Counted from the stretch's first letter, positions 30,019-62,680 are shown. The stretch: 64,000 nucleotides of DNA from Ypsolopha sequella (GCA_934047225.1 OW204000.1:17440001-17504000); one strand, 5' to 3'. Made by a program: numbers and translations. The notes: generated by a model from the sequence alone, not told the origin.

Positions 30019-31804
30019 GAATTTTAGTTGATATTCCAAAGGCTATAAAAACTTCGTCGCAAGATGTCAGTAGCGACGCGGACTCCACTTATGATAGCGT
30101 GTGGGGAAGATAAGCAGTTCTATTCCCGAACCTTTTGCACGAGGCTCACTCATTTGAACGATGTTTACGTTATGAGTTTAGTTAATGTATATTTTGTTTG
30201 AAATTCTAGTCAAAATTGCTCAAACGAAGAACAAATTCCGATCCTGTAACAATCCATTTAGAAACCAAATAAGTTGTGGTTGCTAGCTATTTTCGCTCAT
30301 TATTACTCTTACTTACTACTAACTTGACCAAGTTACTTTGGAAACCTTGAAATATTGTAAATAATGTATTGAATATTTAACGGAATCCTCTGACGTAAAT
30401 ATGCGTCCAGCCAGATTATGATATAGCGGGTCTACGAATCGTAGCGCGTGTTACGTCTTAGCAAGAGGATGCGTTCACGTCAAAGTAGTATAGCAAGGCA
30501 ATACAGGAGTCTAAGTACAATATTACAGGCAGAATTAATACAGTATACCTAAGCATGTCTACCTTCAACACAACTAAAATGTCTACGACGTGCGACGTAG
30601 TAATGTTTATGCTGCCGCTGTCATATTCGTAGCTAGCATTTTCGTCTACGAAGCAATCTCATGTGCGTTTCCATGGTATAGCAATCTAATGCCTACGGCA
30701 TAGCTCCCGTATTCTATGCTATGCTATTAGAAATGATTACGCGCAAGCCGTGTCATAAAGTTTCTGTATAGTTGGTTATAGCAAGATGACACTGTAAAAA
30801 CGTGAAAATGTATGCTAACATGGGTTTTACTGTTTTAATCACAGTCAATCACATATGATTAAAGAATAGAAATTTCAACCTCAAGCCCAATAGCAAACAA
30901 TCTCGTGCGCATTGCTACGGTATAGCAATTTAAGGCTACCGTGTCATAAGCTACGAGTGTTGTGCCATGACTGACTTGACTACAACCAAAGCATTGTCGT
31001 AGGTGACCTTTCAGCTTATTCACAGATAAGGCTGAAGGCTCGTATACGTTTTTATGCTACGCATGACTATTTTTTGTAGATTAATTCAACTATTACTACA
31101 TTTATCAAGGCCGAAGGCCGAGCTCACATCACACTAGCGAGGCCAAAAAACTAGTAGATATGTGAGGACGGAGAGCGCGCCCGCTTGGTATTCCAAATTG
31201 ACTTGGTCAAGAACCTTTTAGACTACTAGGGTGAACGTTGTGACTTTTGCATATCTCTTTTCTCTCTTTGCTAGGGCTTCGCCTGAAATTAGACATTGTG
31301 ATTTAGATGCCTTCAACACGGTGGCAAATGTAGTTAACTAGTAGATAAAATAAAAATAAATTCTAAAATTATTATACTTAGATTTTAAAAGAAAGCTGCC
31401 ACTGTAGCTTTATTAAATCATTCTCTTAAGTTATGATTAATTTTTTTCACCTCACTTGGTCGAAGCGTGAAAAGTTGTATTTGTCACACGAGAGCAAAAT
31501 TTATTTTGTTTCTTGTGCCTTTGATTCTCTCATCACGCTCAGGATTCTAACCTAGAATGATTCAGTAATAGAATCCTTCTCTTGCTCGGGATTCATCCTC
31601 GGCACTCGCAACAAAAAAAAACTTTGCTCTCTTGTTAAGGTCTATGCTTATTGGTGGGATGCGATACCGTCAACGTGTACTAAGCCTAGAAGACATTTTA
31701 ATGTTGCTTATAATTTATATGAGCCGGATTTAGTTTTGTATCAACAATATAACCATTAAAAAAAACGCTGAAAAGTGCGAACAATTGCAAGTTAAATGGA
31801 TACT
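30019..31804. other. Intergenic region rich in CGTAGCA-like motifs
   Basis: 30430-30990 contains two related blocks (GTGCGTTTCCATGGTATAGC near 30663 and GTGCGCATTGCTACGGTATA near 30905), each followed by GCAATYTAA and a TACGGC/TACCGT motif. 31440-31640 has opposed GCTC-rich segments. No gene was recognised. Confidence 0.4.
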
Positions 31805-32450
31805 TAAGTACGCAATGCAGCGCTGTGATTGGCTAATAGGTGGCTTAAGGGTCCGCATAAGGTTAGATTGAGCTAGGTTATAAGGTTAGATCTCATTTTG
31901 CATCAATCAGAACTGATCTCTACGACGACGTTTCCTTACTCTCAGCTGAGTCTGTTATGACCACCAAGAAACGCGCGCTCACGAAAAACTGCGTTTTTAT
32001 TTAATAACCTACTTCTAGGAGAAATTATTGAAAAAAATCTTAGATGTTTAGGTTATTGGTCACTTATTTTTTAATACAAATTTCAAGTCTGCATAATTTA
32101 AGGAAGGTCCTTTAACTCGGCTTCTAGATGAAATAATTAAAACATTCTTAGAAGTTCAGTCGGGGTTATTGGTCACTTGTTTTTACTACAAATTTCAAGG
32201 CTGTATAATTTAAGGAAGGCCCTTTAACACTCTGAAAAAGCATGAAATTTAGAGGTATTTTTTTTTCTATCGAGCGAACTTAAAGCTTTTGCGTATTTTC
32301 TAAAAATGTTTAGATCAGCCATACATTATTTAATTAAACTGATTGAGCAAGTTACACAACGTGAAATGGTCATTTGAAGTTGTGCATCTGACCTTATCGG
32401 ACCCTTAAGTATCGCCTCACGAGATTTTCGCAAATCAGAAACCGGGTAAA
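31805..32450. repeat. Inverted-end element with an internal ~125-bp duplication
   Basis: TTAAGGGTCCGCATAAGGTT (left) pairs with ACCTTATCGGACCCTTAA (right). Inside, TTATTGGTCACTT..ACAAATTTCAAG..TATAATTTAAGGAAGG is present twice (about 32050-32118 and 32168-32229). Non-coding. Confidence 0.55.
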
Positions 32451-33522
32451 GCTTGTATGTGTAGGTACAGATGTCAGTACTGATGTAAATTTGTTTTCTC
32501 ATTCGGTTGTTACGCTTATACTTAAATATTACGTAATGTAATTTAATTTATTATAACTTTTATTTTAATTATGTTAGGTATGTTGTCAAATGCACTCCTA
32601 TAAAACAATGTTAACCATCAACCAGACAATATTTTAATAGGAATTTAAATGCACTATTTTTGTCACGTTTAATAAAAACATATTTTATGGAATTTCAAAA
32701 AGTACAGATAAAGATAAACGAAAAATATATTATTGTAAGCACATATTAATACAATAGAAAGATTATCGTAAAAAAAATATTTTTACACGTTACGCACGAT
32801 TTGAATATGTTTTGTTGAAGTTTGAAGATAATTTTATAAACAAAGCAATATTATACAAAATGCATGGTCGCTAAGAGTATATATTATAAAAAAGGCCGGT
32901 GGTTGAAGAGGCCATGTCCCTTATTGTGAATATTTTTAATAAAATACATACCTACATAATTATAAACTTGTTGTTTTTTTATCCTCAAGTGCTTTAGGGT
33001 CCCGTCAAAAAACAAAGCTAAGAAAGGCTGGGTGGATTAAGTTGTAAGCAGCTGCCTCCTCTTAGTAAGGTGTTAAAAGCATGAAAATCGGTACAACGTC
33101 AAGGCCAGGTCCTCAGCCAAAACAAACACCTGATTTTAGGTTTTTCATTTAATTATTTTGTTATTGTTTTTTATTTTTTTTTATTTCTAGGTGACTGCTG
33201 CTATTTTCAGCGCCACTTTTTGCCAGTGTCAAGTTAGATTCTGATATGTGATTGCAACGGTTCAAATTGATTAGTTATATGGCCTCGAGATCAATAAATT
33301 GTGCAAATTTTCGTGATTTCAACACCATTTGCAGCTTGTTTTTGGCGTACCGCTAGGATTATCTCTGTTTATGAACCTAGGCGACGAAGATAAGGTGAAA
33401 TAAATAATTTTAAAATGTATCAAAATACAATAGAAAACTTGTTTTTTTTTTCTGAGCGTTACTCTTACTTCTAGCGAAACTGCGCTGGCTGAATATTTTT
33501 TTCCGTGTTTTGTTCCAGCGGG
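32451..33522. other. Intergenic sequence, nothing recognised
   Basis: AT-rich with short chance frames. 33180-33370 is more complex in composition but matches nothing known to me. Confidence 0.45.
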
Positions 33523-33746
33523 CCTATTCTGTATCTCTAGTTGCCTTCTGGACTGGCTGCCTATCATCAAAAACATAGATATACTATCGAATTCCGATTT
33601 CCTAAGGATATGTTCGCACTTGAAGTGACGACACAGATTGTTAACAGTTCAATACCCACTAAAGACAATTTTGAAATTTTGGTTTTTATCCATGTTTTTG
33701 ATGATAGGCACCTAGTTCAGTCGGCAACCAAAGATACAGAATAGGG
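33523..33746. repeat. MITE with CCTATTCTGTATCTCTAG-type ends
   Basis: CCTATTCTGTATCT and AGATACAGAATAGG are complementary. The arms continue through TGCCTATCATCAAAAACAT and ATGTTTTTGATGATAGGCA. A further inverted pair (TAGCACGGTACAT and ATGTACCGTGCCA, 33772-33902) follows. Confidence 0.85.
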
Positions 33747-34149
33747 GGGCAGGTCGCGTGAAATCAATGTAGCACGGTACATACCCACTAAAACCGTGCT
33801 TAATTTGCCTCAATCAAACACTGTGTCAAACACTTGTACTCGACTAACCTTGTTTTGTTTTTATTGATGGGCACTATGTAAAACACGCATGTACCGTGCC
33901 ACAAATGTCTCAAATTGAACACAGATTGGGAAACGCTGCGCGGTTACTACCCTCAATGACGTCCACGGCATAAATTTATGATGACATCGCATTTTAAAAT
34001 ATTATGTAGTATCGAATTTAGGCAGCTTATCATACTTTTAGGTTTCATTTGTAGTTCCCGCTAGACTATTGTGAAAACTTGAAGTCGAGGCTTCCTAGAA
34101 AGTTCCTTCATGTACAAACAGGGTTAACTACAAATTACTAAATGTTTAT

Positions 34150-34174
34150 ATCATAATATCATCATCACCATCAC

Positions 34175-34215
<41 letters not shown>

Positions 34216-34229
34216 CCACCACCACCATC

Positions 34230-34261
<32 letters not shown>

Positions 34262-34440
34262 CATCGTCGTCGTCTTCATCATCATCATCATCAATCAGCC
34301 CACATTCAACCACTGTTGGGCATAGGCATCTTGTTCTCCACACCATATTTATCGGTCTCTCGCCAGCCTCATCCATTGTCCACCAACAGCCGTGACGACA
34401 TCGTCTCGCCATCGGGTCATCGTTCTACCCAATGAAAGCG
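34150..34440 (-). mobile_element. RTE-type LINE 3' tail with expanded (TCA)n
   Basis: A (TCA)/(CAC) triplet run at 34158-34290 is followed by TCAGCCCACATTCAACCACT and GTTGGGCATAGGC, the complement of the RTE tail 'GCCTATGCCCAACAGTGG..GGGCTGATGATGATG'. The triplet run gives a false poly-Asp frame on the minus strand. Confidence 0.8.
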
Positions 34441-35305
34441 TTCCGAAGCTTATAACGACAGCTATAAAGGTCAAATTCGAATAAAACAAAACGAAAGTCA
34501 GTTACGTCAGATATTATATTATTTACCTAGAACTCATTAAAACATCTTCAATTAATATTTGTATTTTTTCTAACTTGATTCATAACGTTTATCTCTTTCA
34601 ATAAATCACTGTGACCGAATTTAGACATTCATATTACATACTATTATCATTATATAAAAATAATTTGTTTAAAATTGGTACATACTATTTGCATGGTAAA
34701 CAGAATAATGACTATTCTAATGATCTATAACTTAATTCTTAGTTAATAAATTCAGGCTTCTTTAACAGCAAGTGAAATCATAACCATTAATTGACAACAA
34801 TAATTATGCATTTTGGAATCTAAAACAAAAACGGACATCATAATCTTTTACAAGTATCCAGTGTTGTGTTACATAAATTTTCCACCTAAAATAAAATCAG
34901 GCTAGTTAAAAAGTGCATTCAAATTTAGATTCGAGTTTGCTGCGTCATCGTGACAATAAGGAACAATTTTGCATAGACGAATCAATCGTAGGTTCTAAAC
35001 GGCAGCCACGTCACAAAGAGCAATTATATTGTAGCTGACTACTGAAACATTAAACAATGTACTAGTATTAAAATGATACGTTTAAGTAACCAGAAAAAAA
35101 AACTTCATAACCAACCAGCATTAACACTTCCTTACTTATAGTTTTAACAAAATCTAATAACTATTTACACGGTTACGATGTCAGATAGTAAATCATAGAT
35201 GCATTTTTATACAATTAACTAAAGGTGTATCTGTGAAAGAAGAATTTTGTTTAGATATATCATAGTACGCCAATCTCTACTTTACAAATTTATCGGCAGT
35301 AATTA
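34441..35305. other. Intergenic sequence, nothing recognised
   Basis: No repeat partner or frame of interest was seen. Confidence 0.5.
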
Positions 35306-35543
35306 ACTTTTATTTGTGTATCCGCGTTCCGAGATTTGTGACAACACTTTTAACGCGCTAAAGCATTAGTGAATTTACCTCTAAGGGTGCGTTATAATAT
35401 AACTCATAAATCACTCATGAAGATATCCCAAGAGTCAAAACTGATTTACTTACGGTCCAAGCCCCTTAGAGGTAAATTCACTGAAGATTTAGCGCGTTAA
35501 AAGTGTTGTCATAAATCTCGGAACGCAGATACACAAATAAAAG
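35306..35543. repeat. MITE with ~75-bp arms
   Basis: ACTTTTATTTGTGTATCCGC and its partner GATACACAAATAAAAGT are at the ends. The arms continue through ACACTTTTAACGCGCTAAA and TTAGCGCGTTAAAAGTGTT. The loop is about 80 bp. Confidence 0.85.
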
Positions 35544-35739
35544 TAAAGTGACGCAATACCATATATACAGGAAGCTTTTCTCTGTGCGCTATACAGTGTT
35601 TTATTCTTTATCATTGCCGAATAAAAACCATGTTCTTTATATTCTCTGGTTTTATTTACGAACAGAATCTACTATACGCCATTTAGCGAGACTATGCAAA
35701 TCGGTCCATTCACCCCTCAGTATTATGATGCTTAATTCG

Positions 35740-36265
35740 AAGTATACTTAAGATCAGATGGTCTGATCGGGTGCGAAATACCGAAGTGCTGCAACGCGCC
35801 AATGTGGGTGGCATAGAGGCGTACATCATGCGGCGACAGCTTCGGTGGTGCGGACACGTGTCGCGGATGGCGGAGGAGCGAGTGGCGAAGCGCATCTTCT
35901 TTTCAGAACTCCAGTCCGGAAAGCGAAAAAGTGGAGGCCAGTACCTAAGGTACAAGGATTTTCTGAAAAGACAATTAAAAAGATGCAACATTGAGCCATC
36001 GCAGTGGGAGGATAAGGCAGCTCAACGCGCAGAGTGGCGGAACCTTGTTCAAAGGAAAGTTTATGACTTTGAACAAGAACGAAGGTCCGATTTAGACCGA
36101 AAAAGGGACGACCTTAAGTCTCGGCCACCTGCGAACATCGCTTACAACTTCATGAATGGTGTGCTGACATGCGCCCTATGTGGGCGTACATTTAATGCAA
36201 AAATTGGCTACGCGAGTCACTTGAGAGCACATCAGAGAGCTGGACAGCTTAGCTCTCAAACTTGA
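35740..36265 (+). pseudogene. LINE C-terminal fragment with a C2H2 zinc finger
   Basis: The frame from about 35750 encodes [55 protein letters not shown] and ends [21 protein letters not shown]. The spacing is C-x2-C-x12-H-x3-H. The 'LRW.GH..RM' and 'RYKD.LK..LK.CNI' blocks mark the region after the reverse transcriptase in a widespread lepidopteran LINE group, and a C-terminal zinc finger is usual there. The RT itself is absent, so the copy is 5'-truncated. The last part is intact. Confidence 0.85.
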
Positions 36266-36911
36266 CAGGAGTTAAAGAAGCTGTCGCTGTGGCCGAGAAC
36301 GGCTGTGAGGCTATACATATATGCTTAATTTTAGAAAACGATACTTCCGACTTGTATAACTTCTGTTATAAAATGCAACTAACTACACATAATTATCATG
36401 GGTTAAGTCACGAGCATTCCGAGGTCGGTGGCTCCTTTTGTTTCGAGAGTCGAGACGGCGGCATGTATCAGTCGGGACCCGCTTTGCAAGTATCGCTAAA
36501 CCTAGTATAAGCATAAAAATTGCGTGTACCGCAAGAAGCACCAATGATTTTTCCGAGTTTTTCAAGTAGTTTTCTACTTTCACAGATTTACCCAATACCT
36601 TAATTTAAAGTGAATAACTTGCAGGATACTGGAGAACAAATACAAATATTATAAATTAGTAGTTTTAGATAGTTACACATAAATTACAGACAGACGTTAA
36701 TTTTAATGTGTTTAAAAATATTTTTTCACACGTATGTGTAAAACTGAATTAGTGCTTTAGTGGTTTAGTCATGGTTCCGAACACAATTACAGCAAGACGA
36801 GCAAATGATTCTACTCAACCATGTTCGTGGAGAAGAAAATATAGTAGGGGAAATGTGAAAAACTTTGAAATAAAGCTCAAAATTTCTCGTATTTTTAAAA
36901 TAGTGTAGCTC

Positions 36912-37270
36912 AGCAGCAATAGCTCAGGGGTAGAACGCTGGCCTCTCAATCTCGAGACCCAGGATCGATCTCCAGTCGGGCATGCATCAACAAGTTTTTC
37001 GGAATTTATGTACATAGTATATGTTCTTACTTACCACTTGCTTAACGGTGAAGGAAACATCTTAAGGAAACCTGCATGCCCTATAAAAAGCGTGTATTTG
37101 TGCCCGAAGTACGGCGATAGGGCTCACCACCCATCACGTTGGGACGGTATAGTTGTCGGTGAAACGCGGGTGCACCAAGTGTGGACTGTGACTTGCATTT
37201 CACAGTTCACACCCAGGACTCCTCTGACACTCCCTCGGGGATTCATGTCGTGACGATATATATATATGTA
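36912..37270 (+). mobile_element. tRNA-derived SINE, copy 2
   Basis: A box TAGCTCAGGGGTAGAAC and a degraded B box (GGATCGATCTCC). The body is as in copy 1 but has about 60 extra bases (CTTAACGGTGAAGGAAACAT, then AAGGAAACCTGCATGCC) that copy 1 lacks. It ends TCATGTCGTGACGATATATA before a (TA)n run. Copy 1 therefore carries an internal deletion. Confidence 0.88.
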
Positions 37271-37837
37271 TATTTATCAGCGTGGACGGCGAAGCAACTT
37301 TGGAATTCTATCTATTTTTAAATGCAAATGAAATTCCGATGAAAAATAGATATTAATTAAAGCAATTATGTTTTGTCACTGTGCAAATACATTGCAGGAA
37401 TGTTATGTCTGAAGATAAACAGCTTTGGAAATGCCACATGAAAGTATTGGCGGTGAAAAGTAAGTACTGTATCCAAATGTATTATAATTCGATATCTACT
37501 CACTATTAACTGGCAAGCATTGAACAAGATTAAAAATTCTCTTCTCATCATTTTATTCCGCTTTAAAATCTTGATCCCTTATGGGTTTTTAGTACTTAAG
37601 CGTTAACACAAAAATCTGCCGATACCTCAGCTTAAAAACAAACTTTTTCCAATATAATAAATACACAAAGATCATTTTTCTAGCCATTGTCGTCGCCGAG
37701 TTTTACCGATTTCCTTCTCCCTCAATTTATGTAGCATAAAGAGCAGCCTTTTTTATCTTGAATCAAAGGTAATATTATATCATCTGAATATGAAGCTGCA
37801 TTGATTTAACCTAGTATTATTATTATACAAATAAAAT
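37271..37837. other. Intergenic sequence, nothing recognised
   Basis: AT-rich with no repeat partner seen. Confidence 0.5.
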
Positions 37838-38425
37838 GAACTTTTAACAAAAAAAATAGTAACCGACTTCAAATTAACTGCAGTCATAAAAATAATTGTA
37901 TACTGACCGATGGTATCGAAATAACACTTTTGCCGACATCTTTTTTTCGACATTTGTTTTCTAGAAATCGGCGCCCTCATATTCGTTTTTACATCGTAGG
38001 GAGACATGTTTCAGGAAGAAAGAAGTCAAAAAAAGTGTTATTTCTGTACCATCAGTCAGTATATAATTATTTTAAACTTTTTAGTGAATTACTGCAGTTA
38101 CATTTGAAGTCGGTTACTATTTTTTTGTAAAAATTTATTTTATTTCACATTTTTTAAATTGTGAAATATGGGTATTTCTTGTAAACGTGCTGTCGATATA
38201 AAACGAAGGTCAGGTAAGTATATTTTCAAGTACTGCCCTGTGATCAGCATCCCAACACAAACTGATTGCCGCAATCAAGTTATGTGCTCTCATCCGTTGA
38301 GGAGTTCTATAGTGATAAAGCCAGGATCGAAGGTCAGGTGGAGGAATGACAATTTTCAAGTAATACCCTGCAATTTCAGGCTTTATGCGGTTGCCATAAG
38401 TAAATTGTTGTCTTTGCACAGAGTA
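37838..38425. repeat. Composite palindrome/tandem element, copy 2
   Basis: The palindrome (37838-38138) has the same AACCGACTTCAA and TTGAAGTCGGTTACTA ends as copy 1 but more mismatches. It is followed by ATTTTATTTCACATTTTTTA and then about one and a half of the 130-bp units (CATCCGTTGAGGAGTTCTAT, GCCAGGATCGAAGGTCAGGT). The A-rich tail of copy 1 is missing. Confidence 0.75.
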
Positions 38426-38914
38426 AATGGAAGTTGGTTTCACTATAACTTTTTTATTTATATTTTTACTTTGTGTAGAGTGCGATTCAAAAAATAGTTC
38501 CTAGGCCGTTAGGTTGGTAGCATTTATATCATCCAATCCATGTCCAGTCAATAGAAATAAAATTTTGTTTCATCCAATGACCTCGTTAGGCGTCTTTGAT
38601 GCCAACATTACGGCGAACTATTTGATGCATCGCACTTTAAATACCTATGTATATGAGTATCAGATTAACAAGATCATGCGCGACCATCCCCGCGGGGTGA
38701 CAGACGTTGGAGGGGGTGTGTTCTACCGAGCGGCTGCGAATGTCGATGAGTGATGCAGTTGCTTGCGCCTCCCTTTCCGTTAAACCACCTAACACCCGCT
38801 GACATTTTGATTAACTCGTCCCCGCCGCCGTTTGTCGCCCCGCGGGACCGTCGCGGAAAATCTTGGTTTTATTAGTCTTCAATATCTACTACGCCTTCGG
38901 TAAGTAAAGATATT
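38426..38914. other. Intergenic, locally GC-rich, no gene
   Basis: 38680-38860 is GC-rich (CCATCCCCGCGGGGTGACAG; CGTCCCCGCCGCCGTTTG). No conserved frame or RNA fold was recognised. Confidence 0.4.
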
Positions 38915-39160
38915 TAATCAAGCGCCCAAATTCATACTGGAGACTTGGTTAGCGATCAGGAACAGTGTTTAATAACGACTCGGGTGAAATTCGAAAAAAA
39001 TAATATTTTCTTTTATACAGCTTGTACTAAATTGTATTTGAACTAGTCCAGTTCGTATGGGAACAATTTTATGATTTCGAAAGAGGATTATTGAACCTTG
39101 TTTCTGGTCACTGACCTAGTCTCCAGTATGAATTCGGCCGGTTGATTAATATTTATCTTC
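38915..39160. repeat. Inverted pair of LINE 3'-UTR pieces
   Basis: TTCATACTGGAGACTTGGTT at the left and GACCTAGTCTCCAGTATGAA at the right match, in opposite orientations, the 3' UTR segment of the LINE at 20575-20650 and 50390-50460. This is either a fold-back element or two opposed insertions. Confidence 0.6.
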
Positions 39161-39621
39161 TATATAAGAGAATGGTATTTTTTTACCCACCGCCACACAC
39201 TTAAGGGGCTGGGAACTGCACTTTTCAGTTTGGGCTTTAATAAAATCTCATGTAACGCACTATTTTGGTTTAACGACGATGATGAAGGCAATGTTTATTA
39301 TGTAGACTAGATTGCTGATAAGCTGTTAGAAATATTTTAAGTCTTCAAGGATAATCAAATATTTTATGCCATTACCAGATACTGTATTGGAATTTAAATT
39401 ACACTTACCCCTTTATTTATCTATTTCAAACGGTATCCCTTGAATAACCGGCAGTGGATCTGTTTCATATACCGGTAAAGCAAGCAGCACAGCTATTTTG
39501 ATTTCAGCCACAAGGTGCATTTTTGACCAAAATTCCTTTTTTTAATGTTGGTACCACTGTAAAACAAAATGGCGTCAAACGCGCAGTGCTGCTAACATGA
39601 CCGCTTCACCTCCGCACAGGT
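39161..39621 (-). other. Probable TMEM184B 3' UTR
   Basis: It lies directly after the stop codon on the minus strand. TTTATT on the + strand (AATAAA on the gene strand) occurs near 39413-39418. No other feature was seen. Confidence 0.4.
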
Positions 39622-59078
<19,457 letters not shown>

Positions 59079-59179
59079 TTAGTTTTTGTTCATAGCTAAG
59101 ATTCCAATTACGGGTCCATCGAGGAGGTATAATAAAAAAAAATATTTTTAAAATTCCTTTTAAAATAATATTAATTATA

Positions 59180-59580
59180 AATAGTACTTTATGCTACAAG
59201 GGCGAAAAGGAATAAATTACGAGGACGATTTAAAAAACGAGCGCAGCGAGTGTTTTAAACGTAACCGAGTAATTTATTGCTCTTACGCCCGTGTATCATA
59301 CTACGTTTTTCAATGCATAGTGTGAGGAAATAAAACAAATATAATCTTGTGAACTTTAAATTATGGTTGGTTCAAAAGGATTGTATCCAGAGCCGTTAAA
59401 CAGTGAAAAAAAAAGTATAACATTTATGGTACACATGAAAGGCTGCAGGTTAGCCAACCATTGTAAATAAATTTAAAAAAATAATAATAATAAAGCCCTA
59501 GGGCAAAATAATCGACTTTCTGTTCGGTTTTGATGCATAAAAAGTGGGCCTTTTCGAGCACTTGCATTGAAAAATTATTT
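59180..59580. repeat. Solo arm of the 17411-18410 inverted element
   Basis: It matches the right arm (18036-18410) from ATGCTACAAGGGCGAAAAGG to GTGGGCCTTTTCGAGCACTT, with few changes. No partner arm is present within several kb. Confidence 0.85.
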
Positions 59581-59654
59581 TCTTACACACCCTGAGTATT
59601 GTTTCAAAATATAATTGATGACGCATATTGAAATTTAACAGGATGTGTTATATA

Positions 59655-60063
59655 TTAGGTCTTTACATATGAAATTGCCGTTTTCTATAGAGAATTTGAA
59701 GGAAATTCAATTTTCAGTACTAACATTTTTGCATTTCTTTTGGAATGACAAATCCAAATTATGTAATTTATTTTGTGTATGAATGAGACAACATTAAGCT
59801 AACAGCAAGATTTATTTAATTCTTGAAAAGTGTCAGCTGTAAAAATCTATTACAAATCTTATCATGGAAATGGATGGCATTTAGGACGAACTGTTTTTGA
59901 AGATAAAATTTTTAAAATTAAAAACAAAATTTAATACGTAGATGTAAAAACTTGAAATCAACTTTCAAACAAAAAACAAATCATTGAAATAGCTTTTGAA
60001 TTACAGGAATTATGAACTAATGAATATGTAAAAAAAATTCAGTAATTTTATATGTAAAGACAA
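59655..60063. mobile_element. mariner-like MITE, TTAGGTSTTTACATATG family, copy 2
   Basis: TTAGGTCTTTACATATGAAA at the left, with TTTTATATGTAAAGAC at the right. It is collinear with 5047-5450. Confidence 0.75.
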
Positions 60064-62560
60064 TACAAAATAGGACTTATAAATCTTATAATACTTATAT
60101 GATATGTTTTTTGTTGATATTTTGCAAAATTATGTATAATTATTATTTTCTTTTCTAAAATTATAGAGGTGATACTTCTTTGAAATCCCAAATAATTAAT
60201 CACACACAATATAAGCAATCACACATACCAATCAGTATAATGTCTAAAATTCTCAAGTGACGTCATAATAGACAATTCTTCAAAAAATAATGGTTAATTT
60301 ATATACCAAAATAATGAAAACTATGTCCTAAAATGGCGTATTTAAGCTATGGGAATTTCTCATATAAATATTTTGCGCAGTCGCTAACGTGAATCGAGCC
60401 CAAAACTCATGATAGACCTAATGCAAGATAAAATTAATATTTTATGATTTGTTGCGAAATCCATCGCTTTAGTAACTTAAAACATTTCAAAATTGGTCGA
60501 AACCCATGTTTGATGGCTTAAAACTGTAGTAGAAAATAATCAACAGAAACGAAATATGTACTAAAATCATTAGTTATTAAACCATTATATATATATACCA
60601 TTTTATTAGTAGATAAATGTAAGAATTCGCCAAAAAGTCAGTTGTATAAAATTACGCTGTCAGAACGCAAAACGAACAAAACAAGGTTTCATAGAGATAC
60701 CTTATGCTTGACTTTCAACAACACAAGGTCACACATGATTTCATATAATGGTATATCGTTAAACTCCATTGAATGGATCGTACGTAAGGTCAACAGAGTT
60801 AGATGTTTCTTCAAGGAACTGCCAGAGAAGTACCGATTCACCTACGATTACCGTCACAACCTATAACATTATTCCAACGACGATTATTTCCGGTATGCGC
60901 TTCTTTGTTAGCCTCAACAGATCACGATGAATCTTTTATTTATTTATTACACTTTTTGTACCTCTCCAAACATAATTTACAACAGATTTTCACATAAAAG
61001 ACAGACATTGTGTACAAAGGCGGCACTTATTGTTAATAGCAATATCTTCCAGGCAACCTTTGGGTGGAATGAAAAAGATGTTAACGATAAAAAGGGTAGC
61101 GTTAATACTAACAAAAAAGCAACGAGCTAATTTTAACCAAAATGTAATATTAATTAACATAATAATCTGATATATATTTTAAATTTAACATTAAAAAATT
61201 TCATACACATACAAAAATTAAAATAAATTAAAAAATACGTATACATACTTAAATACTTAATATTTAGATGGAGTTCTATTTTGACGGGTATTCAGAATGA
61301 AAAAAGTGCTTGACTTTGATCTTAAATGAGTTAACATTTTTCAACTTTTCATCATTGCAGCTTTTGCTGCGGAATATTTATTTTTAGTACCTACGTTCAT
61401 GAATATATCCCAACGTAATAATATACTCTACATTTCATCTCAGAAAACAAAAGACTGCACAAAAAACAACGCGGAGAACAATATAAAAAAACCTATAAAG
61501 TTGTTTGTATCATTTTCAATATTGATTTTTCAGGACACCTGTGACATAAGGCAATCTACTTTATTTCCCTTGATACAAATATGTTACAGTAAAGATCAGG
61601 GCATTAACATGCATGTTAACGTTAAGTAAGTTTGCAAATGTGCTAGATATTTTTTTGCATTAGCATAAACGAAAGGAAGTGGCACAATTATTATCGCGCC
61701 TTCATGCTGCATATACGATAAGAAATGGTATAATCCTCGTATTGCATTGTGTTTTGATTATTTTAGAAAATAATAGCGGCACAATAATCGCGATTATTAT
61801 TTCTACAATGCTAAGGAAGAAAAACAATATTCATGTTTATATTTTGCATTTACGGTTTACACAAACATGACATTGAATTTATTCAAGTTTGCGACTGCCG
61901 TTCTGTCCTCGACCATCCTATTTGCCCTGCCTAGTAAGTCAATTGATGACCTCGTATCGTGGCAAAAATATACAAGAGTGATTAACGATTTCTCGAAGCG
62001 ATGGTACAATGTAAGAAATCAAAACTGCTCCCGGGAGGCCATGATTCTGATTAGAATGTCATTCAACCAGTTTCAATAAGCAAGTGTTATTTATTTAATT
62101 ACTTTATTTATAGAAGTTTGACAGAAATCAGTGTAGATGTAATGGGACTGATAAAAGATAAAGAAATCGATGTTTGTACCGATTGTACCTTCATATCTTT
62201 TCGCATTTTTAACGTGGAATAAAATCGAAGAATGTGAAGTTACATATTTTTTTATAATTCCTACAATACATTGGCAGCAGCAGTTTGAAATACTTGTATA
62301 AATTAAATAAATTATTAATTGACTAATTTGTCTTGAAATGTAGTTTTTATATAAAACTGACAGTATTTTATTTAAATTAAGTCACATTGTGACTGATGGC
62401 ATACCCAGAATGGAGCCCGAAATATATTTCACATTAACTTTCATATTATTTTATTATGTTTGTATATAAAAACTACATTATATAAATTAACCGTTTAATA
62501 TAAATGAACAAACTAACAACCACATTGCAAGATTGTCAGATAAATTTGACTCCCAGATAC
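60064..62560. other. Intron with repeats and chance frames
   Basis: 60180-60350 shares sequence with 18900-19060 in reverse (CTCAAGTGACGTCATAATAG). A 70-codon + strand frame at 61867-62079 (MTLNLFKFATAVLSSTILFA; RNQNCSREAMILIRMSFNQF) has a signal-like start but no known family. Frames at 60642 and 61399 look like chance. Confidence 0.35.
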
Positions 62561-62680
62561 ATTCATGCCATCCTTAACATTTCATTTGACATACATAGTG
62601 ACAGCATCTATTTTAACTAGCCATTGTATTTTTACCATGATGGTGCAACTCAGGGTTAGCAAGCAAATACAAGCTTTTCA
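62561..62680. repeat. Short dispersed repeat, copy 1
   Basis: TTCATGCC, CATTTCATTTGACATA, AGTGACAGC, AGCCATTGTATTT and GCAACTCAGGGTTA occur in the same order at 63815-63930. The rest of the interval to 62761 is unassigned. Confidence 0.65.

Noticed and set aside
34146..34412. 88-codon frame with a long poly-Asp stretch on the minus strand
   Set aside because: It is the translation of the (TCA)n tract of an RTE tail; no other coding sign.
36383..36595. 70-codon minus frame with a hydrophobic segment (LVLLAVHAIFMLILGLAILA)
   Set aside because: It lies just behind the LINE fragment and probably in its 3' UTR; no family recognised.
61867..62079. 70-codon frame with signal-peptide-like start (MTLNLFKFATAVLSSTILFA)
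   Set aside because: No homologous family recognised, no promoter or splice context, and AT-rich DNA gives such frames by chance. Listed only as an unassigned interval.
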